From: JANRKF01 sp964519595
GTDB taxonomy: Bacteria; Pseudomonadota; Alphaproteobacteria; Rickettsiales; SXRF01
Length of the DNA stretch: 29,456 nucleotides
Reading direction: 5' to 3'
NCBI GenBank assembly: GCA_964519595.1
Contig: CAZFJN010000025.1
Coordinates: 1-29,456, forward strand
Of the stretch, positions 8,591 through 16,319 are shown one piece after another. The notes under the pieces were generated by a model that made no database searches, was not told the origin of the DNA, and worked only from the letters and a program-made list of their open reading frames with translations. The translations under genes were made by a program, and so were the position numbers. Positions within the stretch are counted from its first letter, which is position 1. Every line of letters begins with the position of its first letter.

Positions 8591-8874
8591 TTAATTACTC
8601 CACATAAGTTGACATTAGATATTATAAAAATATTCATTGCCGATTTAAAACTCGTAATGACTCGTAATGAATAGAATTATCTACTAGCGATAATTTGTTA
8701 CTAATGTATTAAATTGAGACGTTTTTTTGCGCCAATAACAATTGCCATTAAACATTTGAAGGCAGCTTACTTATTAAGAACATCTATAGTCAGGATTAGA
8801 AAAGATGATTAAAAGATATTATAAAAAATATATGATAAAAAAATACGATAACAAACCATCAGCAAAATATTCAT
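8591..8874. other. Divergent intergenic region
   Basis: This AT-rich spacer separates the minus-strand Cys-rich gene from the plus-strand acetyltransferase and should hold both promoters. A perfect 10-bp tandem duplication (CTCGTAATGA) lies at 8651-8670. A 16-codon ORF from about 8831 overlaps the acetyltransferase start in another frame but has no ribosome site. No RNA gene or confident promoter is seen. Confidence 0.4.
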
Positions 8875-9498
8875 ATGATCAAACGTCCGTTTAGAAAATT
8901 CATCAGAAAGCTGAAGCAATTCCGCAATATATTCCTGCCGCACTATGCTCAGAAAAAACTCAGCGGCCTTAAATACAACAAAAGATACGCAAAATTCGAC
9001 ATCGGCGAATATAGCTACGGCAAACCGGAAGTCCACGACTGGGGCGGTGCGCTTAAAATCGGCAAATTCTGCTCAATCGCTCCGAACGTAAATATACTGC
9101 TCGGCGGCAATCACAATATGTCGGCAATTTCAACTTATCCATTCTGGTTTTATCATCCGAAACTGGCCGTAAATAACTGCGAACATATCCAGAAAAGCGG
9201 CGTGGAAATCGGCAATGATGTCTGGATTGGCTTTGGAGTCACCATCTTATCAGGCGTTGTAATCGGCCATGGCGCAGTAATCGGCGCCGGCAGCGTGGTC
9301 ACTAAAAACGTCGAACCATACGCCATAGTCGGCGGAAATCCTGCAAAATTAATCAGAAAACGCTTTGCTGACGAAACAATAAAAAAATTGCTGGAATCAA
9401 AATGGTGGGAACTTGATATAGAAAAAATCAAAAAACTAATCCCCCTGATCCAAGCCGAAAACCCCGAAGAATTCCTGGAGAATCTCCATGAAAAATAA
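8875..9498 (+). CDS. CatB-like hexapeptide-repeat acetyltransferase
   Basis: 207 residues. It shows the left-handed beta-helix hexapeptide pattern (IGNDVWIGFGVTILSGVVIG, then HGAVIGAGSVVTKNVEPYAI) and the family ending VGGNPAKLIRKRF. The segment GGNHNMSAISTYPFW carries H80, matching the catalytic His of the CatB/Vat xenobiotic acetyltransferase group. Members use acetyl-CoA to O-acetylate small molecules or surface sugars. A lipopolysaccharide or exopolysaccharide substrate is as likely as an antibiotic, and nothing in the neighbourhood decides. The basic N-terminus (about 1-30) is not part of the helix. No clear Shine-Dalgarno is seen before 8875. Confidence 0.85.
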   Translation: MIKRPFRKFIRKLKQFRNIFLPHYAQKKLSGLKYNKRYAKFDIGEYSYGKPEVHDWGGALKIGKFCSIAPNVNILLGGNHNMSAISTYPFWFYHPKLAVNNCEHIQKSGVEIGNDVWIGFGVTILSGVVIGHGAVIGAGSVVTKNVEPYAIVGGNPAKLIRKRFADETIKKLLESKWWELDIEKIKKLIPLIQAENPEEFLENLHEK

Positions 9499-9671
9499 AC
9501 CAAAAAATCAGCAAAAAAACCAACCATTAAGCCAACAACTGCCAACCACTAAGCTGTTGACAGAAAAAGCTTTGCTGATAAATTAAAACAATCCTTAAAA
9601 ATCATAATGATGATGATAAAAAAAGAGCTATCTCTCTTTGGAAAAAACTTAGATAAAAAAGGTAACAAGCA

Positions 9672-10769
9672 ATGAATACACAAATCAATGTTCTTTGCAT
9701 CGGCGAACCGCTCGTCGAATTATTTGAAACAAAAAAAGCAGATGGTCAAGGCACAGGCCAATTCGGCAATGCGCCTATTAAAGTTAATGGCTTTGCCGGA
9801 GAAACAATTCCAAACCTCGCCAATGCTCTTAAACAAACATTTCTTAATCATCCCTCGCACAAGGATGCAAAAGTTGATCTCTTCTGTGCCATTGGCAACG
9901 ATGAGCGTTCAAATATGTTACAAAACTGGCTGCAAACACTAGGGCTAGAAACCGATAAAATAATAACTGTCAATGGCAAAGAACTCGCCACTGTTACCAA
10001 TTTCTTCGATGAAAATGGCAAATCCGTCTGGTTTCGCGATGAAAAAGAGCGCTTCCTCCAGCAAGGCCGCGAAGAATCCGCCGCCCGCGAAATGTTTACA
10101 GACATGAATGATGATGATGATGATTTACGCAAGCTTCTTAAAGATCACACGCATCTGGTAGTTTCCGCCGTTGGCCTCGGCTGCGCGCGTGATCGCAATA
10201 AATTCATCCGCCTCATGCAAATTGCGAAGGAAGAAATACATATCCCGGTATTCTTTTCCACCAATCTCCGCCCCGCCGTCTGGAAATTCGATGGAAATAA
10301 GGAAAATGCACAATGGCAAGCAGAAGCAAAAGAATGGATCAAAAAAGCCCTGCCCTATGTCTCCACAATCCTCGCCAGTCATAGCGATGAAAAAACGATT
10401 TTCGGGGATGAAAACGCGGCGCAAACCCGAATACGCCTGAAGGCATCCGGTATCCCCGAAGTCGTCGTGACCGATGGCGCTCGCCCCATTCTTCTTTCCT
10501 CCACAGAAGATAATCGCATTACCTCTCTCGATAGGGTAGAACTAACACCTGTTAAGAGTCCCAATGGCGCGGACGATTCGGGCGCTGGTGATGCATTTGC
10601 AGGCGGCTATATTGCTTCGCGCATTGAAGGATACAGCCCCATAGTAGCAGCAAAGGTCGGCGCGGAATTAGGCGGTCAGATGCTGCAATGGGCAGGCTCA
10701 TTTCCGCCAAACAATGGGGAACTAAAATTCACAATATCGCCAAATGAACTGAGCAAAGAACTCTCGTAA
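9672..10769 (+). CDS. PfkB-family carbohydrate kinase, 2-keto-3-deoxygluconate kinase-like
   Basis: 365 residues. The PfkB signature DDSGAGDAFAGGYIASR is at about 301-317, with D306 the likely catalytic base and GAGD the anion hole. The N-terminal sugar-binding lid starts ICIG-type (LCIGEPLVELFE). The segment STNLRPAVWK (about 196-205) resembles the N-x-R-P-x-L/V-W stretch of KDG kinases. Such enzymes phosphorylate ketodeoxy sugar acids or fructose-type sugars with ATP. It is slightly longer than usual because of an acidic insertion (MNDDDDD, about 145-151). AAAAGG lies upstream of the ATG with a rather long spacer. No sugar pathway gene is adjacent, so the substrate stays open. Confidence 0.85.
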   Translation: MNTQINVLCIGEPLVELFETKKADGQGTGQFGNAPIKVNGFAGETIPNLANALKQTFLNHPSHKDAKVDLFCAIGNDERSNMLQNWLQTLGLETDKIITVNGKELATVTNFFDENGKSVWFRDEKERFLQQGREESAAREMFTDMNDDDDDLRKLLKDHTHLVVSAVGLGCARDRNKFIRLMQIAKEEIHIPVFFSTNLRPAVWKFDGNKENAQWQAEAKEWIKKALPYVSTILASHSDEKTIFGDENAAQTRIRLKASGIPEVVVTDGARPILLSSTEDNRITSLDRVELTPVKSPNGADDSGAGDAFAGGYIASRIEGYSPIVAAKVGAELGGQMLQWAGSFPPNNGELKFTISPNELSKELS

Positions 10770-10817
10770 AAACAAGTTCCCTGATCCACATCAAATCTTA
10801 GTCAATAAGCCACTATC

Positions 10818-11003
10818 ATGAACGAAATCATCAATCTCAACAAAAAGCGCAAGGAAAAGGCAAAGCTGGATAAAGAGAGAAAAGCCGCTGAAAACCGCCG
10901 TAAATTCGGCCGCAGCAAAGCCGAAAAACAACGCGAAACCATCGAAAAAAACAAGCTAAAAAGCCACATAGAAGGCCATCAGCGCGAAACTAAAGACGAT
11001 TAG
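10818..11003 (+). CDS. DUF4169 family small basic protein
   Basis: 61 residues, highly charged. The pattern EIINLNKKRKEKAKLDKERK, then AAENRRKFGRSKAEKQRE, then LKSHIEGHQRE matches the alphaproteobacterial DUF4169 family (INLxxxRK...AxxNRxxFGRxKAEK...LDGH). The function of the family is unknown. It is predicted to be a single charged helix, possibly nucleic-acid or ribosome associated; that part is inference. It lies 48 bp after the sugar kinase gene on the same strand. Confidence 0.85.
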   Translation: MNEIINLNKKRKEKAKLDKERKAAENRRKFGRSKAEKQRETIEKNKLKSHIEGHQRETKDD

Positions 11004-11012
11004 GAACAAAAG

Positions 11013-11038
11013 ATCGCCAAAAACAATCGCCAAAAACA
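11013..11038 (+). repeat. Perfect 13-bp tandem duplication
   Basis: ATCGCCAAAAACA occurs twice in tandem (11013-11025 and 11026-11038), just after the DUF4169 stop codon. Confidence 0.8.
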
Positions 11039-11041
11039 CAA

Positions 11042-11070
11042 TTGACTTTCAAAACACTAATCACTATCCA
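11042..11070 (+). promoter_or_regulatory. Possible tRNA-Ala promoter
   Basis: TTGACT (11042-11047) is followed after 17 bp by TATCCA (11065-11070). A start near 11077 would leave a short leader before the tRNA at 11094. The -35 is good and the -10 is poor. Confidence 0.35.
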
Positions 11071-11093
11071 CTAACCACTAACCAATCCCTAAA

Positions 11094-11169
<76 letters not shown>

Positions 11170-11276
11170 TTCCTTTGATTTCCGAACCAAAAGGTATGAG
11201 ATAGTGGGTTCTTCATAACCAGAGTGTGATGATATATTTATGCCACTCATCCCTTAGCTATTAAATTTTAGACGCA

Positions 11277-11771
11277 TTATTTTGTGTCCAGATAAAATTT
11301 CTTAAACTGAATGCCGGCATGTGTAGTATCGCCGACGTAGCGTGCGCCTAAACGCTCAATTGCCTTAATATTACGACGTGAATATGGCAGAAGAAAGGTT
11401 ATGAATGGTATGCGTTCACTCCTTTGCGCATATTCAATGGCCGCTTTAGTGATAGCGATACCCAAACCATAATATTCTGGTCGTAGCACCAGCCCAAAAT
11501 CCCACTCATCTGCTTCTTTCTGAAAACCGCCCCATCCTATATAAATGCCATTGCAAAGGAATGCCCAGTGCCCAAGCCCATCACGACTCCAGTATTTTTC
11601 TTTATTGGCAATGAATTGAATCAATCGATCCTGATTAAACTGGAATGTAAGCAGTGGCATATGTTTTGATACGGAATCAGAGGACATATGCGCTAGAATG
11701 TCATGCTGCGCAATTTCGTATAATCGCGCAGTGCTAATCTTATCACAATTACGAGTCGTAAATCTAATCAT
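11277..11771 (-). CDS. GNAT-family N-acetyltransferase
   Basis: 164 residues with a GNAT fold: the acetyl-CoA pocket is suggested by LRPEYYGLGIAITKAAIEYA (about 96-115), and the family ending NIKAIERLGARYVGDTTHAGI is RimJ/RimL-like. The strand ...IGWGGFQKEADEWDFGLVLR precedes it. Substrate unknown. It starts 8 bp after the TetR gene on the same strand, so the two form an operon and the enzyme is probably under TetR control. There is no signal peptide, so it acts in the cytoplasm. Confidence 0.8.
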   Translation of the reverse strand: MIRFTTRNCDKISTARLYEIAQHDILAHMSSDSVSKHMPLLTFQFNQDRLIQFIANKEKYWSRDGLGHWAFLCNGIYIGWGGFQKEADEWDFGLVLRPEYYGLGIAITKAAIEYAQRSERIPFITFLLPYSRRNIKAIERLGARYVGDTTHAGIQFKKFYLDTK

Positions 11772-11779
11772 CTGAACAG

Positions 11780-12340
11780 CTAATTCGATAGCAGGGATTT
11801 TGCCATTTCTTTTGCAAGCATTGCAGGTTTAGGATCACGTTTGGTTTGACCATAGACAATCGCCCCATCGAGCAGCACCATGATCTGCTCGCCAGTCTTT
11901 TTAGGGTTTTTACACCCAACCTCATTGCATAATTCAAAAATAAATCCTTCCAGTGATTTGAAAAACTGCCCACAAGCGTTTTCAATAAGCGTATTTTTGT
12001 TTTCAAATTCTAGATGAGCGTTAATGGCAAAACAGCCAAAATACTCGCCGCGTTCGAGCGCTTCTTTTTTCAGATCGAAAATAACAAGAATTTTTTCTGC
12101 GGGTGTGTGGGCACGTGTAGAAATTGCTTCTATCACCTCATTAAACGTCACCTGTTGATAATAAGCGACTGTAGCGGCAATGAGCTCTTCTTTGCTGCGA
12201 AAATATTTATAGACAGTGCGCTTGGATATGCCTGATTTTTGCAACAGTTTGTCTACACACGTCGCCTGAAACCCTTGCTCATAAAATGCGGCATAGGCCT
12301 GACGGATAATCTCGCCTCGTTTGGTAACTTCTGAACTCAT
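11780..12340 (-). CDS. TetR/AcrR-family transcriptional repressor
   Basis: 186 residues. The N-terminal TetR HTH is clear: IIRQAYAAFYEQGFQATCVD, then KLLQKSGISKRTVYKYFRSK (about 11-51). The C-terminal half is the variable ligand/dimer domain (KKTGEQIMVLLDGAIVYGQT). It is divergent from an AhpD-like gene, and the 136-bp spacer holds two palindromes placed as operators plus back-to-back promoters. Autorepression plus control of the divergent operon is therefore strongly suggested. The ligand is unknown. The regulated genes encode CxxC and YHS proteins and an acetyltransferase, which points to electrophile or oxidant stress rather than drug efflux. Confidence 0.92.
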   Translation of the reverse strand: MSSEVTKRGEIIRQAYAAFYEQGFQATCVDKLLQKSGISKRTVYKYFRSKEELIAATVAYYQQVTFNEVIEAISTRAHTPAEKILVIFDLKKEALERGEYFGCFAINAHLEFENKNTLIENACGQFFKSLEGFIFELCNEVGCKNPKKTGEQIMVLLDGAIVYGQTKRDPKPAMLAKEMAKSLLSN

Positions 12341-12379
12341 AACACACTCAATTACATAATATTTGTCACTATTTCTAAA

Positions 12380-12408
12380 ATTATAACATAGTCCCTTGAC
12401 ACTGTAAA
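12380..12408 (-). promoter_or_regulatory. tetR promoter (leftward)
   Basis: On the minus strand TTTACA (12403-12408) and TATAAT (12380-12385) are exactly 17 bp apart. The -35 box overlaps operator 1, so repressor bound there should block tetR transcription. Confidence 0.75.
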
Positions 12409-12424
12409 CTGATTAGTTTATACC
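12396..12424 (+). promoter_or_regulatory. Promoter of the AhpD-like/YHS operon (rightward)
   Basis: TTGACA (12396-12401) is a perfect -35. TATACC at 12419-12424 is the -10, 17 bp downstream. Operator 1 (12405-12420) fills the spacer between them, the classic position for TetR-type repression. Confidence 0.7.
12405..12420. promoter_or_regulatory. TetR operator 1 (imperfect palindrome)
   Basis: TAAACTGATTAGTTTA has 6-bp arms TAAACT/AGTTTA, with 14 of 16 positions symmetric. It overlaps the promoters in both directions. Confidence 0.7.
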
Positions 12425-12429
12425 TAAGC

Positions 12430-12451
12430 ATGTAAACCAATTGGTTTACAT
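12430..12451. promoter_or_regulatory. TetR operator 2 (perfect 22-bp palindrome)
   Basis: The half-site ATGTAAACCAA is followed by its exact reverse complement. Its core (TAAAC...GTTTA) matches operator 1, with centres 28 bp apart. It lies between the rightward -10 and the ribosome site, so bound repressor would block start or early elongation. Confidence 0.8.
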
Positions 12452-12476
12452 ATTATTTAATCATAGGAGAATCCGC

Positions 12477-13031
12477 ATGCAACGCATCAAAAAAATCACG
12501 ATTGATTCCGCTCAGGGAAAAGCAAAAGAATTGCTTGAAGGCACCAAAAAAGCAATGGGAGCAGAGCTGAATATCTTTACCGCATTCGCCAATGCGCCAG
12601 CAGTACTGGAGGGCTATCTTGGCCTGATGGGAGCGCTGGGTAAAGGCAAGCTCAACCCTAAACTGCGTGAACAACTGGCTTTAGTTACCGCAGGCTATAA
12701 TGGCTGCAATTACTGTGCTTCTGCTCATACCTACCTGGGTGAAAAAGCAGGTGTATCGAAAGACGAGATGGCGGCAAATCTTGAAGGTCTTTCTTCAGAT
12801 AGCAAAACGCAGGCAGCGCTTACGTTTGCTACTAAACTGATTGCACAACGCGGTCGCGTCAATGAAGCAGATCTGAAAGCCACGCGTGATGCTGGGTTCT
12901 CAGATGAAGAGCTGGTAGAAATTCTCGCACATGTCGCAATGAACACCTTCACCAACTACTTCAACGAAGCTTTCCAAGTGGAAGTGGATTTTCCTGTGGT
13001 AAGCACAGAAAAAACCCGCAAAGCTGCGTAA
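12477..13031 (+). CDS. AhpD-like / carboxymuconolactone decarboxylase-family protein
   Basis: 184 residues. ATG 12477 is chosen because AGGAG (12465-12469) sits 7 bases upstream; a longer frame from TTG 12441 would run through operator 2 and is rejected. The AhpD signature CNYCASAH gives C77-x2-C80-x3-H84, the redox site that in AhpD reduces peroxidase partners and hydroperoxides. The sequence GKLNPKLREQLALVTAGYNG is typical of the peroxidase-related branch. It is the first gene of an operon with the YHS protein (28-bp gap), and a TetR regulator controls its promoter. A redox or detoxification role is inferred; the substrate is unknown. Confidence 0.88.
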   Translation: MQRIKKITIDSAQGKAKELLEGTKKAMGAELNIFTAFANAPAVLEGYLGLMGALGKGKLNPKLREQLALVTAGYNGCNYCASAHTYLGEKAGVSKDEMAANLEGLSSDSKTQAALTFATKLIAQRGRVNEADLKATRDAGFSDEELVEILAHVAMNTFTNYFNEAFQVEVDFPVVSTEKTRKAA

Positions 13032-13059
13032 CATAACCATTAAAATGATAGGAGATTTT

Positions 13060-13533
13060 ATGAAACATCTAAAACAAACATTTTTCGCCTTGCTGGGACT
13101 TTTCAGCATCGCCGCTGCAGCACCTGCATTTGCTGGTAATGACGTGGTGAATAGCCTGGTCGGAGTACAAGGATATGACCTTGTATCTTATCATCAAAAA
13201 TCCGGTCCGATTGTAGGCAACGGCAATCACGTTGTCGAACATAAGGGCGTGACCTACATCTTTGCCAGCGACGAAAATAAAAAAACCTTTGAAGCGAACC
13301 CAGAAAAATATCTGCCACAGTTTGGCGGCTATTGTGCTTTTGGAGCCTCGGTAGGTAAGAAGTTTGTTGGCGATCCAAAAGTCTGGGCAGTAGTGGATGG
13401 TAAGCTTTACCTCAACCTGGATAAAAAAATCCAAGAAATGTGGAATAAAGACCGTGCTGGAAATATCAATAAAGCCAACACAAACTGGCCAAATATTAAA
13501 GATATTCCTGCTTCTGAACTCAATAAATCATAA
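13060..13533 (+). CDS. Exported YHS-domain protein
   Basis: 157 residues from ATG 13060, which has AGGAG 6 bases upstream; an ATG at 13045 in the same frame lacks such a site. A signal peptide (KHLKQTFFALLGLFSIAAAA then PAFA|GND) sends it to the periplasm. The YHS signature is present: GYDLVSYH, then YIFASDENKKTFEANPEKYL, then GGYCAFG. YHS domains are small, metal-binding-like modules, and this secreted single-domain type is common in proteobacteria, often beside redox genes. It is the second gene of the TetR-controlled operon and is followed by a hairpin. The metal and function are not established. Confidence 0.88.
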   Translation: MKHLKQTFFALLGLFSIAAAAPAFAGNDVVNSLVGVQGYDLVSYHQKSGPIVGNGNHVVEHKGVTYIFASDENKKTFEANPEKYLPQFGGYCAFGASVGKKFVGDPKVWAVVDGKLYLNLDKKIQEMWNKDRAGNINKANTNWPNIKDIPASELNKS

Positions 13534-13543
13534 TCACTATGAG

Positions 13544-13561
13544 GGGCAGCGCAAGCTGCCC
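13544..13561 (+). terminator. Hairpin after the YHS gene
   Basis: GGGCAGC (13544-13550), GCAA tetraloop, GCTGCCC (13555-13561) is a perfect 7-bp stem. Only two T follow, so termination may be weak or the hairpin may protect the transcript end. Confidence 0.55.
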
Positions 13562-13599
13562 TTCAGATCGAAGAATCAACCCATAGGCAAACGGCAATC

Positions 13600-14181
13600 G
13601 TGACACTTTCTGCATTAGAAAAACGCATTAAAAATTGCACGAAATGTGCAGCGCATTTGCCATGCGCTCCACGCCCTATATTTAGCCTTCATTCCAATGC
13701 CCGCCTGCTGATTATCGGTCAGGCACCTGGCATAAAAGTACATGAGGCTGGTATTCCGTGGAATGATGCATCGGGTGATCGTCTGCGCAAGTGGCTTGGA
13801 GTTACCCCTGAGCGATTTTATAATGAGAAAAATATCGCTATCATGCCAATGGGATTTTGTTATCCCGGAAAAGGCAAAAATGGCGATCTCCCTCCGCGTC
13901 CCGAATGCGCTCCACTCTGGCATAATAAAATTCTACCATTCTTGCCAAACATTGAGCTCACGCTGCTCATTGGCCAATATGCTCAGGCTCATTATTTAGG
14001 TGATAAGAGTAAGGCAACGCTTACGGAAACAGTGCAGGCATGGAAAAGCTATGCTGCCCATGGATTAATACCAATAGTACACCCGAGCCCCCGCAACCAA
14101 ATATGGCTAAAGAAAAATCCGTGGTTTGAAAGTGAACTTGTTCCTTATCTGCGCGCCAAACTGCTGCGATTAAAATTGTAG
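13600..14181 (+). CDS. Uracil-DNA glycosylase superfamily protein
   Basis: 193 residues from a GTG start. Motif 1 is LLIIGQAPGIKVHEAGIPWN with SGDRLRKWLG, and motif 2 is VHPSPRN (about 165-171). Both are hallmarks of the UDG fold that excises damaged bases. An N-terminal CTKC pair is seen, but the C-terminal Cys pair of the iron-sulfur family 4/5 enzymes is not, so a 4Fe-4S cluster is doubtful. It belongs to the short single-domain UDG-like group widespread in proteobacteria, whose exact substrate is often untested. It is separated from the YHS gene by a hairpin and is probably its own unit. No good ribosome site is seen, so the start is provisional. Confidence 0.8.
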   Translation: MTLSALEKRIKNCTKCAAHLPCAPRPIFSLHSNARLLIIGQAPGIKVHEAGIPWNDASGDRLRKWLGVTPERFYNEKNIAIMPMGFCYPGKGKNGDLPPRPECAPLWHNKILPFLPNIELTLLIGQYAQAHYLGDKSKATLTETVQAWKSYAAHGLIPIVHPSPRNQIWLKKNPWFESELVPYLRAKLLRLKL

Positions 14182-14488
14182 ATGAACTTCTGCAATTCCC
14201 GTATAAACTGGTGCGGGTTCTTCAGCCTTTCGTCCACCATTTACTTTCAGCCTATTATTGGCCTCAGAGAATCTGCCTCCGGCAAGGAAATCAGCGCAGT
14301 TCTAGGTTCCCGATTTGGGTCAAGCCGCTGATGGCACCAAAGAGGAGTGAATTTTCCAGAAGCAAGCGTGGAAGCTAATTTTATGGAGTTCGATACTAGT
14401 TCAACTACTGTTTGGTAACAACCCCTTGAAATGTCTCAACCGTCATCCCATATAATCGATAGTTTAAATAAAGGGATACATTGATAAT
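14182..14488. other. Intergenic region with decayed repeat sequence
   Basis: No gene is visible. The minus strand reads a short open stretch (TPLWCHQRLDPNREPRTALI, then stops) that looks like the spurious translations of dispersed repeats. The word AGTTCTAGGTT near 14300 recurs at 15510-15520, at the end of repeat A. TATAAT at 14451-14456 with TTGAAA at 14426-14431 (19-bp spacer) may be a weak promoter for the protease gene. Confidence 0.45.
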
Positions 14489-15223
14489 ATGAGTTGGGAT
14501 ACGATTGTAAAAAAAGCCAGCCCCTACATTGTGAAGATTGAAACGCAATCTGGTAGCGGAACGGGTTTCTTGTGCGGCTACAACGAGAATAAAACTTTTT
14601 GCTTAATTGCGACTGCTTTGCATGTAGTTCAGGAGTGTGAGGAGTGGCAGCAATCACTAAAAATCCATAATGTGAATAACGGCCAAACAAAGTTTCTTCA
14701 AGGCTCGGATCGCGTTATTTTTACAGATTATAAAAGAGATTCTGCCGTAATTCTTTGCTCACCGAGTGAACTTGGTTTTCCTGAAGATTTGATACCACTT
14801 CGTCCAATGGATGCTCCGATTGATATTGGATTAGAAGTTGGATGGCTAGGTTTTCCAGCAATTGCACCTTGGACATTATGTTTCTTCTCTGGCTGTATCA
14901 GTGCCAAAAAAGAAAATGATAGCGCTTATTTAGTTGATGGCGTTGCTATCAACGGAGTAAGTGGCGGCCCTGTTATGTATCGCGATCCAACTGCTGGGGT
15001 ACAATTTGTTGGCACTGTATCGGCATATCATCCAAATCGACAACCCGGTGCAGCATTACCCGGTTTATTAGTGGCACAGGATGTTTCACATTTTCATGGT
15101 ATCATCCAGACGATAAAATCTATGGACGAGGCAAGAAAGAAAAAATCTGAAATTGAAGCCACACAATCCCAGCCTCAACAATCTCCTGATGTGGATGTGC
15201 CAAATACCCAAAATCAGAAGTGA
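14489..15223 (+). CDS. Cytoplasmic trypsin-like serine peptidase
   Basis: 244 residues. The chymotrypsin-fold triad is readable: H45 in TALHVV, D84 in KRDSAVI, and S158 in NGVSGGPV. Residues 1-200 make the peptidase domain; the tail (about 205-244) is charged and Gln/Pro-rich. There is no signal peptide, PDZ domain or membrane segment, unlike the DegP family, so it probably acts in the cytosol. Stand-alone trypsin-like domains of this type appear in stress and phage-defence genes, but no partner is adjacent here. It sits alone between two repeat-filled spacers, which suggests acquisition by transfer. Confidence 0.82.
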   Translation: MSWDTIVKKASPYIVKIETQSGSGTGFLCGYNENKTFCLIATALHVVQECEEWQQSLKIHNVNNGQTKFLQGSDRVIFTDYKRDSAVILCSPSELGFPEDLIPLRPMDAPIDIGLEVGWLGFPAIAPWTLCFFSGCISAKKENDSAYLVDGVAINGVSGGPVMYRDPTAGVQFVGTVSAYHPNRQPGAALPGLLVAQDVSHFHGIIQTIKSMDEARKKKSEIEATQSQPQQSPDVDVPNTQNQK

Positions 15224-15667
15224 GTATGATCTATTTAACAATCCGCTGCTTCGCCCACATTGTTTGACACATCTTCCAATTTTCCTGACCTTGGTGCATG
15301 ACGGTACTAAGCCAATGCATCGCTTCCATAAATTTGGGCATGAAGTTCGATTCAAAGTTCGATCTTTTTCCGCTTAGCTCCACCACCGCTTTTGCCCGCG
15401 CCTTCGGCGCGGCCTTGCAAAAGCGAGTGTCCGGCGAAGCTCGCAGAGCGAAGACGGACTGGCGTAGCGGTCCGCCCTCCGTGGTGGCTTCTGACCAAGA
15501 ATTCTGTGGAGTTCTAGGTTTGATATGCTGTATAATACCCAAGAGGACTAAAATACAGACATATTAGGCCAAGCAAATACTACTGAAGAATTTTAAAAAA
15601 TTCTATTTTCAAACATGCGCCTTGGCGGTGTGTTGGTGTGTAATATTATTGCAATTCGAGTATTTAG
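15224..15667. other. Intergenic region around repeat A
   Basis: 444 bp without a supported gene. It contains palindromic repeat A (15376-15490), the word AGTTCTAGGTT (15510-15520), and an AT-rich run before the next start. Open frames on both strands inside it have the low-complexity look of translated palindromes and no ribosome sites. Confidence 0.5.
15376..15490. repeat. GC-rich palindromic repeat A
   Basis: Nested stems are exact: CGCTTTTGC/GCAAAAGCG (15387-15395/15417-15425) around CCGCGCC-TTC-GGCGCGG (15396-15412), then GTCCG/CGGAC (15429-15433/15455-15459). All are enclosed by CCACCAC (15380-15386) and GTGGTGG (15481-15487). Base composition differs sharply from the AT-rich surroundings. 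The segment ending GACGGACTGGCG is shared with repeat B. Confidence 0.8.
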
Positions 15668-16246
15668 ATGTTTAGCTTATTTAATAAAAACAAAAAAATA
15701 GCTAATGAAATTGCTGCGGCGACTATGAACACCGTCAGGCTTTGTTTTGCTACATCTAAATACCTAGATGAACGTGGAATATTTCATCCTCCTTATGGAT
15801 TCTGGAATGATAGTTATATTGTTGGTTTCATATATGGATTGAGTGGATGTTTCTTGCATTTTGATTTTTCTGGATCTTCAATAAAAACGGAGGATAAAGG
15901 AGAAATAATTGTAATGGTTTTTGCAAATATGTGCGGAAATGATTACAGGCAACCAATGTCAATTGCTAACGATTCAGCGTTGTCTAAGCAGAATAAAGAT
16001 TTTAATTTAGGGGCGGCTCATTCCTCTACCGCTTATGGCGCCATGTCTGGTCGCCTTAAAGAAAATGATCCAGATCCATTACTAGCACAAGCAAAGGTGC
16101 TAGCTAAACAGCAACATGACATAAATATTGAAATGTCTGGAGTTCTAGGAATATCTGCTGCCTCTACTAATTCTAGTATTGGTGCTGCCGTCATCGAACT
16201 AACAATAATGAATCATATTAAAAATAAATACTTACAAGCCATTTGA
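15668..16246 (+). CDS. Hypothetical protein, unrecognised family
   Basis: 192 residues, no family recognised. No signal peptide is evident; a basic start (FSLFNKNKKIANE) is followed by mixed helical segments. The region YIVGFIYGLSGCFLHFDFSG (about 51-70) is hydrophobic and Gly-rich but interrupted. The second half is Ala/Ser-rich with a long predicted helix (LLAQAKVLAKQQHDINIEMS). It is flanked on both sides by related GC-rich palindromic repeats while being AT-rich itself. It has ordinary codon use and a normal ORF length, so it is probably real, but its role is unknown. Confidence 0.55.
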   Translation: MFSLFNKNKKIANEIAAATMNTVRLCFATSKYLDERGIFHPPYGFWNDSYIVGFIYGLSGCFLHFDFSGSSIKTEDKGEIIVMVFANMCGNDYRQPMSIANDSALSKQNKDFNLGAAHSSTAYGAMSGRLKENDPDPLLAQAKVLAKQQHDINIEMSGVLGISAASTNSSIGAAVIELTIMNHIKNKYLQAI

Positions 16247-16319
16247 GGCATTAAATATTTCATTTAACAATATAATTCACCTCGTAAGTTGATCCAAAGA
16301 GTTCGAGGTTAGTCCGTTA

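Noticed and set aside
9488..9586. 32-codon ORF overlapping the acetyltransferase stop, with GGAG 7 bases upstream
   Set aside because: The peptide is Gln/Asn/Lys low complexity made of repeated spacer words; the ribosome site may be chance. Kept only as a remote possibility.
12441..12476. Longer N-terminus for the AhpD-like protein from TTG 12441
   Set aside because: It would translate operator 2 and the ribosome site AGGAG; the ATG at 12477 is properly placed.
14213..14248. tRNA-like 3' end (GGGTTCTTC ... CCACCA) suggesting an attachment site
   Set aside because: No acceptor or anticodon arms can be folded, and no matching duplicate next to either tRNA gene was found.
15231..15542. Minus-strand ORF of 103 codons
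   Set aside because: It is a translation through palindromic repeat A, with no ribosome site.
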